Counted from the stretch's first letter, positions 7,702-15,437 are shown. The stretch: DNA of 38,603 nucleotides from WHTX01 sp038255145 (GCA_038255145.1 JBBSLP010000061.1:1-38603), one strand, 5' to 3'. Translations and numbers: made by a program. The notes: generated from the letters alone by a model not told the origin.

Positions 7702-8397
7702 GTGACCGTGTGGACCTCGGGGCCGGTGCTGTTCGACCTCGACGGCACCCTGACCGACCCCGAGGTGGGCATCACCGCCAGCTTGCGCCACGGGTTGGCC
7801 GCCGTCGGCGTCGACCCCGACACCGTGGGCCCCCTGCGCCGCTTCATCGGTCCGCCCCTGCAGGACACCTTCGCCGGCTTCGGCCTCGACGCCGCCGGGG
7901 TGGATGCGGCCATGGCCGCCTACCGGGCCTACTTCGGCGAGGTCGGCCTGTACGAGAACGTGCTCATCGCCGGCATGGACGAGGTGTTGGCCCAGCTCCA
8001 GGCGGCCGGGCGGCCTCTGGCCGTGGCCACGTCCAAGCCCACCACCTTCGCCCGACGGATCGTCGAGCACTTCGGGCTCGACCGCTTCCTGACCGTGGTG
8101 GCCGGAGCCGAGCTCGATGGCACCAACCGCCACAAGCACGAGGTCATCTCATCGGCGTTGCGGCAGCTGGGCCTGCCGGGGACCGGTCCGGGATCGCAGG
8201 CGGGACCGGGAGACGCGGTGATGGTCGGGGACCGGTCCCACGACGTGGCTGGCGCCGCGGTCGTCGGCCTGGGCTGCATCGGGGTGACCTGGGGCTACGG
8301 CTCCCGGGCCGAGCTCGAGGGGGCCGGGGCCGCCGCCGTGGTCGAGCGCCCGGCCGACCTGCTCGACCTCCTCGTCGGCTCCGTCGACCAGCCCTGA
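7702..8397 (+). CDS. HAD-superfamily phosphatase (phosphoglycolate phosphatase-like)
   Basis: A 231-residue haloacid-dehalogenase-type hydrolase. Motif I is FDLDGTLTD at 11-19, giving nucleophile D12 and acid/base D14; motif II is ATSKP; a conserved lysine lies near HKHEVI; motif III is VMVGDRSHDV. The helical cap between motifs I and II is of the Gph/PgmB type, so a small phosphorylated metabolite such as phosphoglycolate or a nucleotide is the likely substrate, but specificity cannot be read. The start GTG 7702 is the last of a run of GTGA-containing repeats, so the exact start is less certain than the reading frame. No clear Shine-Dalgarno sequence is visible; the repeated GTGA motifs might serve re-initiation from the upstream regulator. 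Confidence 0.85.
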   Translation: MTVWTSGPVLFDLDGTLTDPEVGITASLRHGLAAVGVDPDTVGPLRRFIGPPLQDTFAGFGLDAAGVDAAMAAYRAYFGEVGLYENVLIAGMDEVLAQLQAAGRPLAVATSKPTTFARRIVEHFGLDRFLTVVAGAELDGTNRHKHEVISSALRQLGLPGTGPGSQAGPGDAVMVGDRSHDVAGAAVVGLGCIGVTWGYGSRAELEGAGAAAVVERPADLLDLLVGSVDQP

Positions 8398-8458
8398 GGC
8401 CGCCCGGAGCGGCGCCATGGGCACGCCGAGCATCCCCGACGTCGAGGAGCGCCACCGC

Positions 8459-8464
8459 TACCGT
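8459..8464 (+). promoter_or_regulatory. TACCGT -10-like hexamer, leaderless start of recombinase
   Basis: TACCGT ends 8 bases before GTG 8473, with no Shine-Dalgarno sequence in between. Confidence 0.4.
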
Positions 8465-8472
8465 TCCCCGCT

Positions 8473-9477
8473 GTGGCCGAGCCCCTGCTCCCCGAGCTGA
8501 TCGAGCGCCACCTCGACGATCTCGCCGTGCGCAAGCCCTCCCCCCACACGGTGGCCGCCTACCGGCGTGACCTGCACGGCGTGGGTGGACGGGTGGCCAC
8601 CGCCGCCGGCCGCCCCTTCGTGACCCTGGTCGTGGCCGACCTGCACCGCACCACCCTGCGTCGGGCCTTCGCCGACTGGGCCGGCGATCACGCCGCCACC
8701 TCGGTGCGGCGGGCGTGGTCGGCGTGGAACGGCTTCTTCGAGTTCCTCGTCCTCGAAGAGCTGGTGGACCTCAACCCCATGGCTGCGGTGGGTCAACCCA
8801 AGGCCACCCGGGGTCGGGCCAAGGTCATCGCCGGGGACGACGTGGCCGGCCGCCTGCTGCAGGCCGCGGCCACGGTCGACCCGACAGGCCGACACCCGTG
8901 GCCGGCCCGCGATGTGGCCCTGGTGGCCACGTTCCTCGTCACCGGGCTGCGCCTGTCCGAGGCCGTGGGCCTGGACCTCGACGCCTTCGAGGGGCCAGCG
9001 GGGGCCCGGCGCCTGTCGGTGCTGGGCAAGGGGGGCAAGGCCCGGACCATCCCCGTCGAACCCGTCTACGAGTCCCTGGTCGACCGCTACCTCGACGAAC
9101 GGTTGGAGCGGTTCCCCCGCCACCACCTCGACGACCCCCGCTCGGCGCTGTTCGTGCGGGCCGACACCGGCGAACGTCCCTCACGGCAACAGGTGGAGCA
9201 CTGGATGGACAAGCTGTACCGACGGGCCGGCGTGCGCAACCAGGTGCCCCGGGGCGCACTGGTCCACGCCCTGCGCCACACCTTCGCCACCTCGGCGCTC
9301 GACCACGGCACCGACGTCGTCGAGCTCCAGGAGCTGCTGGGCCACGCCTCGCTGGAGACCACCCGGCGCTACCTCGACGCCACCGCCGCCGGCCTGCGCT
9401 CGGCCATCGCCGCCCACCCGGCCCAGGCCGCGCTGCGCCGGTTCGCGGCCCGCTCAGCGGGGGCCTCCGCGCTCTGA
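8473..9477 (+). CDS. Tyrosine recombinase, XerC/XerD type
   Basis: A 334-residue site-specific recombinase with a SAM-like core-binding N-terminus (residues 5-105) and the catalytic domain after it. All catalytic residues are visible: R160 (TGLRLSEA), K186 (LGKGGKAR), H265 and R268 (HALRHTFA), H291 (GHASLETT) and nucleophile Y300 (RRYLDA). Length and motifs agree with the Xer chromosome-dimer-resolution family rather than a phage integrase, and no phage genes or att-like repeats surround it. Whether it is XerC, XerD or a stand-alone Xer cannot be decided from sequence alone. It lies 75 bases after the HAD gene and seems to have its own leaderless promoter. Confidence 0.88.
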   Translation: MAEPLLPELIERHLDDLAVRKPSPHTVAAYRRDLHGVGGRVATAAGRPFVTLVVADLHRTTLRRAFADWAGDHAATSVRRAWSAWNGFFEFLVLEELVDLNPMAAVGQPKATRGRAKVIAGDDVAGRLLQAAATVDPTGRHPWPARDVALVATFLVTGLRLSEAVGLDLDAFEGPAGARRLSVLGKGGKARTIPVEPVYESLVDRYLDERLERFPRHHLDDPRSALFVRADTGERPSRQQVEHWMDKLYRRAGVRNQVPRGALVHALRHTFATSALDHGTDVVELQELLGHASLETTRRYLDATAAGLRSAIAAHPAQAALRRFAARSAGASAL

Positions 9478-9523
9478 GTAGCCAGCCCTCCAGCAGCTCG
9501 CGCTCCAGTAGCCAGTCCTCTAG
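9477..9523. repeat. Imperfect 17-bp direct repeat at convergent gene ends
   Basis: AGTAGCCAGYCCTCYAG occurs at 9477-9493 and 9507-9523, with two differences and a 30-base period. The second copy includes the stop of the oxidoreductase gene. No function is evident. Confidence 0.5.
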
Positions 9524-10509
9524 TTGCTCACCAGTTCGAGCACGGGGCGGGGCTCGAGAGCGGGCTCGACCTCTTCGGTCCAGAAGCGCAGGGTGCCGGC
9601 CAGGTCGTCGCCCACGGGCACGATGGCGATGTTCTCGAAGCCGGCGTCGATGTAGGAGCGGATGGCCTCGATGTAGCGGCGCGGGTCGGGTCCGTGGGGA
9701 ACCAGCTCGCCCACGTCCTGGGGGCGCACCGTGGCGCAGGCGGCGGCGAAGTTGACCGGGTTGGGCAGCTCGGCCATGACCTTCCACCCGGGCACGGCGA
9801 ACCGGAAGCGCTCGTGGGCCAGGCGCAGCCCCTCGGCCTCGTCGGGGGCCCAGGCGAAGGGCACCTCGGTCCACGTCGAGGTCCGGTCGCCGCCTTCGGC
9901 CACCCAGCCGTCGACCAGGGAGGGTTCGGGATCCGTGGCCATGATGCCATCGGCGTCGACCCGTTGGGCCAGGTCGAGCGAGGTTGGACCGCTCACCGCC
10001 ATGACCAGCTCGATGGGCCGCTCGGGCAGGTCGAAGAGCCGGGCGTCCTCCACGCAGAAGTGGCGTCCCCGCATGGTCGTCCACCGCCCGGTCCACAGCG
10101 CCCGCATGATGTCGACGGCTTCGCCCAGCATCTCGTGGCGCTCGTCCACGGCGGGGAAGCGCTGCCCCGTGACGTGCTCGTTGAGCCGCTCGCCGGCACC
10201 CACCCCCAGGATGAAGCGTCGGTCGGTCATGGAGGCGACGGTGGCTGCGGCCTGGGCGATGATGGCGGGGTGGTAGCGCCCGATGGGACAGGTCACACCG
10301 GTGGCGATGTCGATGTCGTCCGTGGCGTGGGCCACGGCGCCGAGCACGCTCCAGGCGAAGGGGCTGTGGTCGTGCTCAGGCAGCCAGGGGTGGAAGTGGT
10401 CCGAGATGGACACGAAGTCGAAGCCGGTGGCCTCAGCCGCCCGGGCGTGGGTCACCAGGGTGCGGGCACTGCGTAGTTCGGACATGAGCTTCAGGCCGAA
10501 GTTGGGCAT
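9520..10509 (-). CDS. F420-dependent LLM-class oxidoreductase (TIGR03557-like)
   Basis: A 329-residue luciferase-like TIM-barrel flavin/F420 protein. It closely resembles the TIGR03557 family of putative F420-dependent oxidoreductases related to F420-dependent glucose-6-phosphate dehydrogenase: an early DFVSISDHFHPWLPE segment, HSPFAWSVLGAVA, ATGVTCPIGRYHPAIIAQAAATV, and the GVGAGERLNEHV loop. It likely moves hydride between deazaflavin F420 and an unidentified substrate in the cytoplasm. An excellent AGGAGG (complement 10515-10520) lies 5 bases before ATG 10509, so unlike many neighbours this gene has a leader. Upstream are two direct repeats that could bind a regulator. The gene is convergent with the recombinase and divergent from map. 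Confidence 0.85.
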   Translation of the reverse strand: MPNFGLKLMSELRSARTLVTHARAAEATGFDFVSISDHFHPWLPEHDHSPFAWSVLGAVAHATDDIDIATGVTCPIGRYHPAIIAQAAATVASMTDRRFILGVGAGERLNEHVTGQRFPAVDERHEMLGEAVDIMRALWTGRWTTMRGRHFCVEDARLFDLPERPIELVMAVSGPTSLDLAQRVDADGIMATDPEPSLVDGWVAEGGDRTSTWTEVPFAWAPDEAEGLRLAHERFRFAVPGWKVMAELPNPVNFAAACATVRPQDVGELVPHGPDPRRYIEAIRSYIDAGFENIAIVPVGDDLAGTLRFWTEEVEPALEPRPVLELVSN

Positions 10510-10554
10510 GGCGGCCTCCTGTGGGGGTCGGCAGGTGCGAACCCTGTTCTTCCC

Positions 10555-10584
10555 CGGTTACCCGAAGCCCTCATCGGTTACCCG
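10555..10584. promoter_or_regulatory. Paired CGGTTACCCG direct repeats, 20-bp spaced
   Basis: CGGTTACCCG occurs exactly twice, at 10555-10564 and 10575-10584, starts 20 bases apart (about two helical turns). Each is nearly palindromic. They lie 46-75 bases upstream of the oxidoreductase start in the divergent gap with map, so they may be a two-site operator. Confidence 0.35.
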
Positions 10585-10662
10585 GGGCGGGCTGACCGAT
10601 GGGCCGCTCGGACCAGGACCCTGACCGGACGCCACGGCACCTCGCACCGGTGGCCGAGGACC

Positions 10663-10668
10663 TACAGT
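10663..10668 (+). promoter_or_regulatory. TACAGT -10-like hexamer upstream of map
   Basis: TACAGT lies 87 bases before the map ATG. Unlike the leaderless genes, it would give a leader of about 80 bases, holding an imperfect GC hairpin at 10706-10735 and a GAGGA ribosome-binding site at 10744-10748. Confidence 0.3.
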
Positions 10669-10755
10669 TCGAACCGGAACATCTCCGCATCTGCACATCT
10701 CCGGCGGTGCCGGGGGGCCGGACGGTCCCCGCACCCCGACGGCGAGGACGAGACC

Positions 10756-11628
10756 ATGAAGCTGCCCCGGCTCACCATCGGCACCGTCCGCCCGGGACGC
10801 GTCTCCCCCATGCGGGCCGTCCCGGCGGGCATCGCCCGACCTGACTACGCCGAGTCCGGCGTGCCCCGTCGGCGCAAGGAACCCAACCGCAAGAGCGCCG
10901 ACGTCCTCGACCGCCTTCGCCGCACCGGCCGCCTGGCCGCCGACGTCCTCGCCCAGGTGGGGGCAGCCGTCACCCCCGGCATCACCACCGACGAGCTCGA
11001 CGCCCTGGCCCACGGCCTGACGATCGCCGCTGGCGCCTACCCCAGCCCCCTCAACTACAACGGCTTCCCCAAGTCCATCTGCACCTCGGTGAACGAGGTC
11101 ATCTGCCACGGCATCCCCGACAGCCGCACCCTGGCCAACGGGGACATCGTCAACCTCGACGTCACCGTCTACCGCGAAGGGGTCCACGGCGACACCAACG
11201 CCACCTTCTACGTGGGCCAGGTCAGCGACGAGGCCCGGCGGCTGGTCGATACCACCCGCGAATGCCTCGACCTGGGCATCGCCGCCGTGCGCATCGGTCG
11301 GCCCATCTCCGACCTCGGCCGGGCCATCCAGGACCACGCCGAAGTGGCCGGCTACGGGGTGGTGCGCACCTTCGTGGGCCACGGCATCGGCGAGCAGTTC
11401 CACACCGAGCTCCAGATCCCCCACTACTGGACGTCCCAGGCCCGCACGGTGATGGAGGAGGACATGGTCTTCACCATCGAGCCCATGATCACCCAGGGCA
11501 GCCACCGAGAGGTCATCTGGGACGACGGGTGGACGGCGGTGACCGAGGACCGCAAGCTCACCGCCCAGTTCGAGCACACCATCCGGGTCGCCGCCGGGCC
11601 GGCCGAGATCCTGACGCCCACGCCGTAG
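10756..11628 (+). CDS. map: Methionine aminopeptidase, type I
   Basis: A 290-residue type I methionine aminopeptidase that removes the initiator Met from nascent proteins. The five metal ligands are visible: D135 (NLDVT), D146 (GDTNATF), H209 (GHGIGEQFH), E242 (TIEPM) and E273 (QFEHT). The first 40 residues hold a basic, proline-containing extension (TVRPGRVSPMRAVP), like the SH3-binding-motif linker of mycobacterial MetAP1c thought to contact the ribosome. ATG 10756 has GAGGA 7 bases upstream. The following RG-rich gene starts 92 bases after the stop with its own promoter-like hexamer. Confidence 0.95.
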   Translation: MKLPRLTIGTVRPGRVSPMRAVPAGIARPDYAESGVPRRRKEPNRKSADVLDRLRRTGRLAADVLAQVGAAVTPGITTDELDALAHGLTIAAGAYPSPLNYNGFPKSICTSVNEVICHGIPDSRTLANGDIVNLDVTVYREGVHGDTNATFYVGQVSDEARRLVDTTRECLDLGIAAVRIGRPISDLGRAIQDHAEVAGYGVVRTFVGHGIGEQFHTELQIPHYWTSQARTVMEEDMVFTIEPMITQGSHREVIWDDGWTAVTEDRKLTAQFEHTIRVAAGPAEILTPTP

Positions 11629-11706
11629 CCCGGCCGTCGTCCCCGTGGCCTGCCCGACCAGGGCGGCGGGGCGACGGGTCAAGTGGGAGCACGTCGCCGG
11701 GCCGAC

Positions 11707-11712
11707 TAGCTT
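11707..11712 (+). promoter_or_regulatory. TAGCTT -10-like hexamer, leaderless start of RG-rich protein
   Basis: TAGCTT ends 8 bases before ATG 11721. This supports that ATG as start rather than any start further upstream in the same open frame, which overlaps map. Confidence 0.5.
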
Positions 11713-11720
11713 GGCGCCCT

Positions 11721-13412
11721 ATGTCCCGCAGGATCGACGTCGAGCTCACCAGCCATCGAGACGACGGCACGTGGACCTGGCGTGCCGCGGGTGCCCGCGT
11801 GCCCAAGGGCGTCGTCAAGGAAGATCTGATCCCGGAGGGCGCCTCCGTCGGCGAGGTCCTCCGGGTAGAGATCGAGTCCTTCATCGACGGCATCTCCATC
11901 CTGGCCGTGCTGCCGCCCAAGTCCGCCCGTGCCGCCGCCCCCCGCATCGAACTGGTCGTGCGCGAGCCCGAGCGCCTGGTCACCTCGACCGTGACCGCCC
12001 GGGGCCGCAGCGACCGGGGTGACCGCCCCGACCGGGGTGAGCGCCGCGGCCGGCCCGACGGTGACCGGCGCAACCGGCCCGAAGGTGCCCGCGGCGAGCG
12101 CCGTCCCGGCGGTGGCCCCCGTGAGGGTGGCGGCGCCCGTGAGGGTGGCGGCGAGCGCAGGCCTCCCCGCACCCCCGTCGAGCCCAAGCCCAAGGCCAAG
12201 CGCCTGCGGCCGTTGCGCACCCACCGCCGCGACCTGGTGGCCGCCCTTCCCGAAGAGCAGCGCCCCATCGCCGAGGAGTTGCTGCGGGGTGGGGTGCCCG
12301 GTGTGCGGACCGCCCTCGAGGCGCAGAACGCCGAGGCCGTGGCCGAGGGCAAGCCCGAGATCAACCCCGAGCCCCTCCTGGCCCTGGCCGAGGAGCTCTG
12401 GCCCCGCATGCGCGCCGCCGAGTGGCGCGACCGGGCCGAAGCGGCCATCAAGGAGATCGACGAGCTCGACCTGCGCGACCTGCGCTCGGTGGTCGTGGCC
12501 GCCGACAGCGGTGCCCGCGACGACGAGACCAGGGAGATGGCGGCGCAGCTGCGCGACGCCCTCACCCGTCGGGTCGACGAAGAGCACACCAAGTGGCTGA
12601 CCGAGTTGGCCGAGCTGGTGGCCGACGGTCGGGTCGTGGCCGCGCTGCGCCGCAGCTCCCGGCCCCCCAAGGCCGGTGCTCCCCTCCCCTCTGACCTGGC
12701 CCGACTGCTGGTCGACAAGACCAGCGAGGCGCTCAACGCCGAGGCCGGCGTCGAGCGTTGGGCCGTCCTGCTCGACGCCCTGTCCTATTCGCCGGTGCGA
12801 TCGGCCGTCGAGCCCGCGTCGGTTCCCGAGGAGCCCAGCGACGAGCTGGTGGGCACGGTGCGCAAGGTGGCCGGCCGCCTGCCCGCCATCGCCGCCCGCT
12901 TCGGCATCGAGGCCGCACCCCCGCCCGCACCGGGTGGGCGCGGTGCCCGTCGGGGCCGCACCCGTCCCGAGCGGGGTGCCGGTGGCGGCGGTGACACCGA
13001 TCGTCGGCCCATCCCCCCGCCCGACGCCCTGCCCACGGTGTCCGCCGACGCCGACGCGAGCGAGCCCGAGACCAGCGAGCTCAGCACCGACGAGCTCAGC
13101 ACCGACGAGTCCACCACCGACGAGTCCACGACCGACGAGTCCACGACCGACGAGTCCAGCACGGGCGAGGCGGCAGCCGAGGCTCCGGCATCGGCCGAGG
13201 GCACCGAGATCGTGGCCGACGTCGAGATCGTCGCCGAAACCAGCGATGACACGGGTGACGAGGGCTCGAGCGAGGCCGCGGCGGCCGAGGTCGGCGAGGT
13301 CGAGGACAACGTCGGGGCCGAGGACAGCGCCGTGGTCGATGACACGGCAGTGGTCGATGACAGCGCCGAGGCCAGTGACGAGTCGAGCGAGCCGGCCGGC
13401 GCAGACGCCTGA
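11721..13412 (+). CDS. RG-rich, acidic-tailed protein of unknown function
   Basis: A 563-residue protein I cannot assign to a named family, though its middle region recalls hypothetical proteins of Acidimicrobiia. Four parts are visible. Residues 1-80 form a compact beta-rich domain (IDVELT...WTWRAAGARVPKGVV...VLRVEIESFIDGISILAV) that could be an OB- or S1-like fold. Residues 92-150 are basic and low-complexity, dominated by Arg, Gly, Asp and Pro (GDRPDRGERRGRPDG), resembling RNA-binding RG regions. Residues 150-400 are mostly alpha-helical. The tail from about 405 is Pro/Ala-rich, then strongly acidic with TDEST repeats. A nucleic-acid or ribosome-associated role is inference from composition only. 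It is leaderless by the TAGCTT rule and follows map on the same strand. Confidence 0.7.
   Translation: MSRRIDVELTSHRDDGTWTWRAAGARVPKGVVKEDLIPEGASVGEVLRVEIESFIDGISILAVLPPKSARAAAPRIELVVREPERLVTSTVTARGRSDRGDRPDRGERRGRPDGDRRNRPEGARGERRPGGGPREGGGAREGGGERRPPRTPVEPKPKAKRLRPLRTHRRDLVAALPEEQRPIAEELLRGGVPGVRTALEAQNAEAVAEGKPEINPEPLLALAEELWPRMRAAEWRDRAEAAIKEIDELDLRDLRSVVVAADSGARDDETREMAAQLRDALTRRVDEEHTKWLTELAELVADGRVVAALRRSSRPPKAGAPLPSDLARLLVDKTSEALNAEAGVERWAVLLDALSYSPVRSAVEPASVPEEPSDELVGTVRKVAGRLPAIAARFGIEAAPPPAPGGRGARRGRTRPERGAGGGGDTDRRPIPPPDALPTVSADADASEPETSELSTDELSTDESTTDESTTDESTTDESSTGEAAAEAPASAEGTEIVADVEIVAETSDDTGDEGSSEAAAAEVGEVEDNVGAEDSAVVDDTAVVDDSAEASDESSEPAGADA
13079..13164 (+). repeat. 15-bp coding tandem repeat (S-T-D-E-x)
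   Basis: About six 15-base units of the type ACCGACGAGTCCACG encode a five-residue acidic repeat in the tail of the RG-rich protein. Units 3-5 are nearly identical and the outer ones diverge. The length is a multiple of three, so copy number can change in frame. Confidence 0.8.
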
Positions 13413-13419
13413 TCGACGG

Positions 13420-13440
13420 CCGGGGTCCACATGACCCTGG
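13420..13440. terminator. Hairpin between convergent genes
   Basis: CCGGGGTC, a 5-base loop (CACAT) and GACCCTGG form an 8-bp stem with one mismatch between the RG-rich gene (+) and the zinc-ribbon gene (-). No U-tract follows. Confidence 0.4.
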
Positions 13441-13446
13441 CTGTAC

Positions 13447-13641
13447 CTAGCGGACCCTGGGGTCGAGCACCGACTGGCGTCCGGTGCGACCCAGGAACGC
13501 CCCTGAGGTCGGGTCCTCGTCCCATCGGGCACCACACGTGGTGCACTCGCAACAGTCGACCCGGACGGAACCCAGGTACAACCGCGCCACCCCGTACGCC
13601 CCGCAGTAGGGGCAGGCGAGGTGGGCTGGTTCCTCGGCCAT
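13447..13641 (-). CDS. Small zinc-ribbon protein
   Basis: A 64-residue protein with cysteine pairs CPYC near residue 10 and CCECTTC near residue 30 (five cysteines, two CxxC-type knuckles), the pattern of a zinc ribbon. A GARWDE segment follows. Function unknown; such ribbons often bind nucleic acid or mediate protein contacts. ATG 13641 is preferred because a TAGAGT hexamer lies exactly 8 bases upstream; GTG 13644, one codon earlier, is an alternative. The coding is short but cysteine spacing and the promoter pattern both support a real gene. Confidence 0.7.
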   Translation of the reverse strand: MAEEPAHLACPYCGAYGVARLYLGSVRVDCCECTTCGARWDEDPTSGAFLGRTGRQSVLDPRVR

Positions 13642-13649
13642 CACCGCTG

Positions 13650-13655
13650 ACTCTA
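13650..13655 (-). promoter_or_regulatory. TAGAGT -10-like hexamer, leaderless start of zinc ribbon
   Basis: On the minus strand TAGAGT ends 8 bases before ATG 13641. Confidence 0.45.
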
Positions 13656-13728
13656 CCTCCGGGCCCCGCTCCGTCGCGGCATGAGCTCGGAGAACCGGCC
13701 ATGGCTGGGTCGCCCCGGTCGCGATCGG

Positions 13729-14148
13729 TCAGGCGATGGTGGTGATGATGCCGTGGTCGGCCAGGAACTCGACCACACCGTCGACGATGTCGAGCTCGTC
13801 GAGGGTGTGCAGAGGGATCCACGCCGCCTCGGCGGCGTCGTCACCAGCCCGGGGCTCGGCCGTGTCGTCGAAGGCGGTGGCCTCGAAGTCGAGGATGACG
13901 AAGTGGTGATCGTCGCTGATGCGCTCGACCCAGCCTATGAGGGGACCGCACACGCACTCGAGGCCCGTCTCCTCGGCCAGTTCGCGCACCACGGCCTCGG
14001 CCAGGGTCTCGCCCCGCTCCACCCGGCCCCCGGGTAGGGACCACAGGCCGATGCCCGGTGCCCGGCCCCGTCGGATCATGAGCAGGCGGTCATCGTCGAG
14101 CACCACCGCGCCCACGCACATCTCGGGCCGGGCGGCCGAGAGGGTCAC
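13729..14148 (-). CDS. Nudix hydrolase
   Basis: A 139-residue Nudix protein. The Nudix box is complete at residues 41-63: G41, E47, R55-E56-L57, E59-E60 and G62-L63 fit GX5EX7REUXEEXGU. It would hydrolyse a nucleoside diphosphate linked to another group, using Mg2+ at the box glutamates. MutT-like cleaning of oxidised nucleotides, ADP-ribose and sugar-nucleotide substrates all remain possible. GTG 14148 overlaps the stop of the upstream GNAT gene as GTGA, so the three genes 15429 to 13729 form one overlapping operon. Confidence 0.9.
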   Translation of the reverse strand: MTLSAARPEMCVGAVVLDDDRLLMIRRGRAPGIGLWSLPGGRVERGETLAEAVVRELAEETGLECVCGPLIGWVERISDDHHFVILDFEATAFDDTAEPRAGDDAAEAAWIPLHTLDELDIVDGVVEFLADHGIITTIA

Positions 14149-14675
14149 TGGTCGGTGCGCTCGAGGGGGGCGTGGACGAGCAGGGCCCGGGCCTTGAGCC
14201 CGAAGCTCTCGAAGAAGTTCTTCGTCTCGCGGTCACCGGGCAGGGCCAGGCTGTCCACACCGACGCAGCGCCGTGACGTGCTGAACTCGACCAGGGCCTC
14301 CATCACCGCCTGGCCCACGCCGACCGCCCTGAACGAGGGCTCGGTGTACAGGTCGCTGACCACCCCGATGGGATCGCCGCCCCGCAGCTCTTCGATGCGC
14401 ACCACGCCGTAGCCGGCGACGTAGCCGTGCACCAGACCGACGACAACGTGCTGGTCAGGATCACTGAGCGACGCCTGCAACGTGTCGTCGAAGGGTTGGG
14501 GCCGGGCCTCGCGACGTGACCAGATGCCACCGCCGCGCTGGGGCGACAGCTCGGCCAGGGCCAGGTCGGCGAGCTCGATCAGCCGGGGAAGATCGTGGTG
14601 GGTGGCGGGCCGGGTCTCGTCGTCGTGCCTGCCGTCGGCGCTGCCGTTCCCGTTGCCCGAAGGCAGGTCACTCAC
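14145..14675 (-). CDS. GNAT-family N-acetyltransferase
   Basis: A 176-residue acetyltransferase of the GCN5-related fold. Motif A appears as VVSDLYTEPSFRAVGVGQAVMEALVEF, where R-x-V-G-V-G is the acetyl-CoA pyrophosphate loop. It is followed by a VDSLALPGDRETKNFFESFGLKAR segment in which the final strand-loop is typical of GNAT proteins. The substrate is unknown. GTG 14675 is inferred from its 8-base overlap with the TGA of the upstream gene (GTGAGTGA), which implies translational coupling. The frame stays open far upstream but only as a shadow of the upstream gene. Confidence 0.8.
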   Translation of the reverse strand: MSDLPSGNGNGSADGRHDDETRPATHHDLPRLIELADLALAELSPQRGGGIWSRREARPQPFDDTLQASLSDPDQHVVVGLVHGYVAGYGVVRIEELRGGDPIGVVSDLYTEPSFRAVGVGQAVMEALVEFSTSRRCVGVDSLALPGDRETKNFFESFGLKARALLVHAPLERTDQ

Positions 14676-15429
14676 CCGCGGACCGACGCTGGGTGAGGAG
14701 CTGCTCAGCCCGGTTGAGGATGGTGCGCCGACCCCGGTTGGAGGCTTCGTAGTCGCGTACGGCGGTGAGCTCGCCCAGGTCGAGCGAGGTGAGTCGGGGA
14801 ACGACCTGCGACGCAGCCAGGGAGTCGTAGCCGGTGATGGCCAGGTCGCCCACGAGCGGCGCCGGCGCCGCCTCGGCGTCCACTGCCGCGTCGGTGTGCA
14901 CTGCCGCGTCGGTGTGCACTGCCGCGTCGGTGTGCACTGCCGCGTCGGTGTCCACTGCCGCGTCGGTGTCCACTGCCGCGTCGGTGTCCACTGCGGAGGC
15001 CACGGGAGCCGACACGACGTCGGCGACCGGGCTGGAGACGACCGATTCGACCGGGGGTGACACGACCTCGGTGGGTTCGGACACCACGTCGGTGGGTTCG
15101 GACACCACAGTGGGCCCGGGGGTGGCGCCGGGCCCTTCGGCCTTGGTGCCCCCGCTGTGGAGCAGGGTGGGCAGCGCCATGCCCACGCGCTGGACGAGGC
15201 CGCCGAGGACCTGGCCGACGTCGCGGCTGGCTTTCTCGAGGTCAGACCCGAGCTGGGCCCCGGCCTTCTGGGCCACGAACTCGCCCAGGTAGCGCGCCGT
15301 GGCCACCTGGCTGCGGCCCCTCTGCGCCAGTTGTGGCAGCAACTTGCGCGCTTCGAAGGCAAAGCCCAGCGGCGCGTAGACCAGCGCATCGCAGAGCACG
15401 TCAGCGGGTGTTCTCGCGTTGTCGGTCAC
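14668..15429 (-). CDS. Helical, Ala/Val repeat protein; possible lipid-droplet/granule surface protein
   Basis: A 253-residue protein in three parts. The N-terminal 100 residues are helical and amphipathic (ALVYAPLGFAFEARKLLPQLAQRG...YLGEFVAQKAGAQL). A central low-complexity region contains VVSEPT repeats and then six tandem V-(D/H)-T-D-A-A units. The C-terminal 55 residues (ITGYDSLAASQVVPRLTSLDLGELTAVRDYEASNRGRRTIL) form a small helical domain resembling the C-terminus of actinobacterial lipid-droplet-associated proteins. That resemblance is from memory of the family and is not secure. GTG 15429 was chosen because TAGCAT lies 8 bases upstream. The gene heads an operon with the GNAT and Nudix genes by overlapping stops and starts. 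Confidence 0.55.
   Translation of the reverse strand: MTDNARTPADVLCDALVYAPLGFAFEARKLLPQLAQRGRSQVATARYLGEFVAQKAGAQLGSDLEKASRDVGQVLGGLVQRVGMALPTLLHSGGTKAEGPGATPGPTVVSEPTDVVSEPTEVVSPPVESVVSSPVADVVSAPVASAVDTDAAVDTDAAVDTDAAVHTDAAVHTDAAVHTDAAVDAEAAPAPLVGDLAITGYDSLAASQVVPRLTSLDLGELTAVRDYEASNRGRRTILNRAEQLLTQRRSAGE
14880..14996 (-). repeat. 18-bp coding tandem repeat (V-D/H-T-D-A-A)
   Basis: Six 18-base units plus a partial one, identical except for one base per unit that changes Asp to His. The three central His units and flanking Asp units suggest recent expansion. All changes keep frame. Confidence 0.9.
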
Positions 15430-15437
15430 CGGCGTGG

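Noticed and set aside
8473..9477. Tyrosine recombinase as sign of an integrated element
   Set aside because: No flanking direct repeats resembling att sites, no tRNA, no phage or plasmid genes, and base composition like its neighbours; a chromosomal Xer protein is simpler.
13068..13412. Acidic, repeat-rich tail as a separate gene
   Set aside because: It is in frame with the upstream domains without stop, and no start signal precedes it.
14880..14996. Regular 18-base repeats that could suggest a CRISPR array
   Set aside because: Units are contiguous without spacers, keep a reading frame and encode a protein repeat; no cas genes are nearby.
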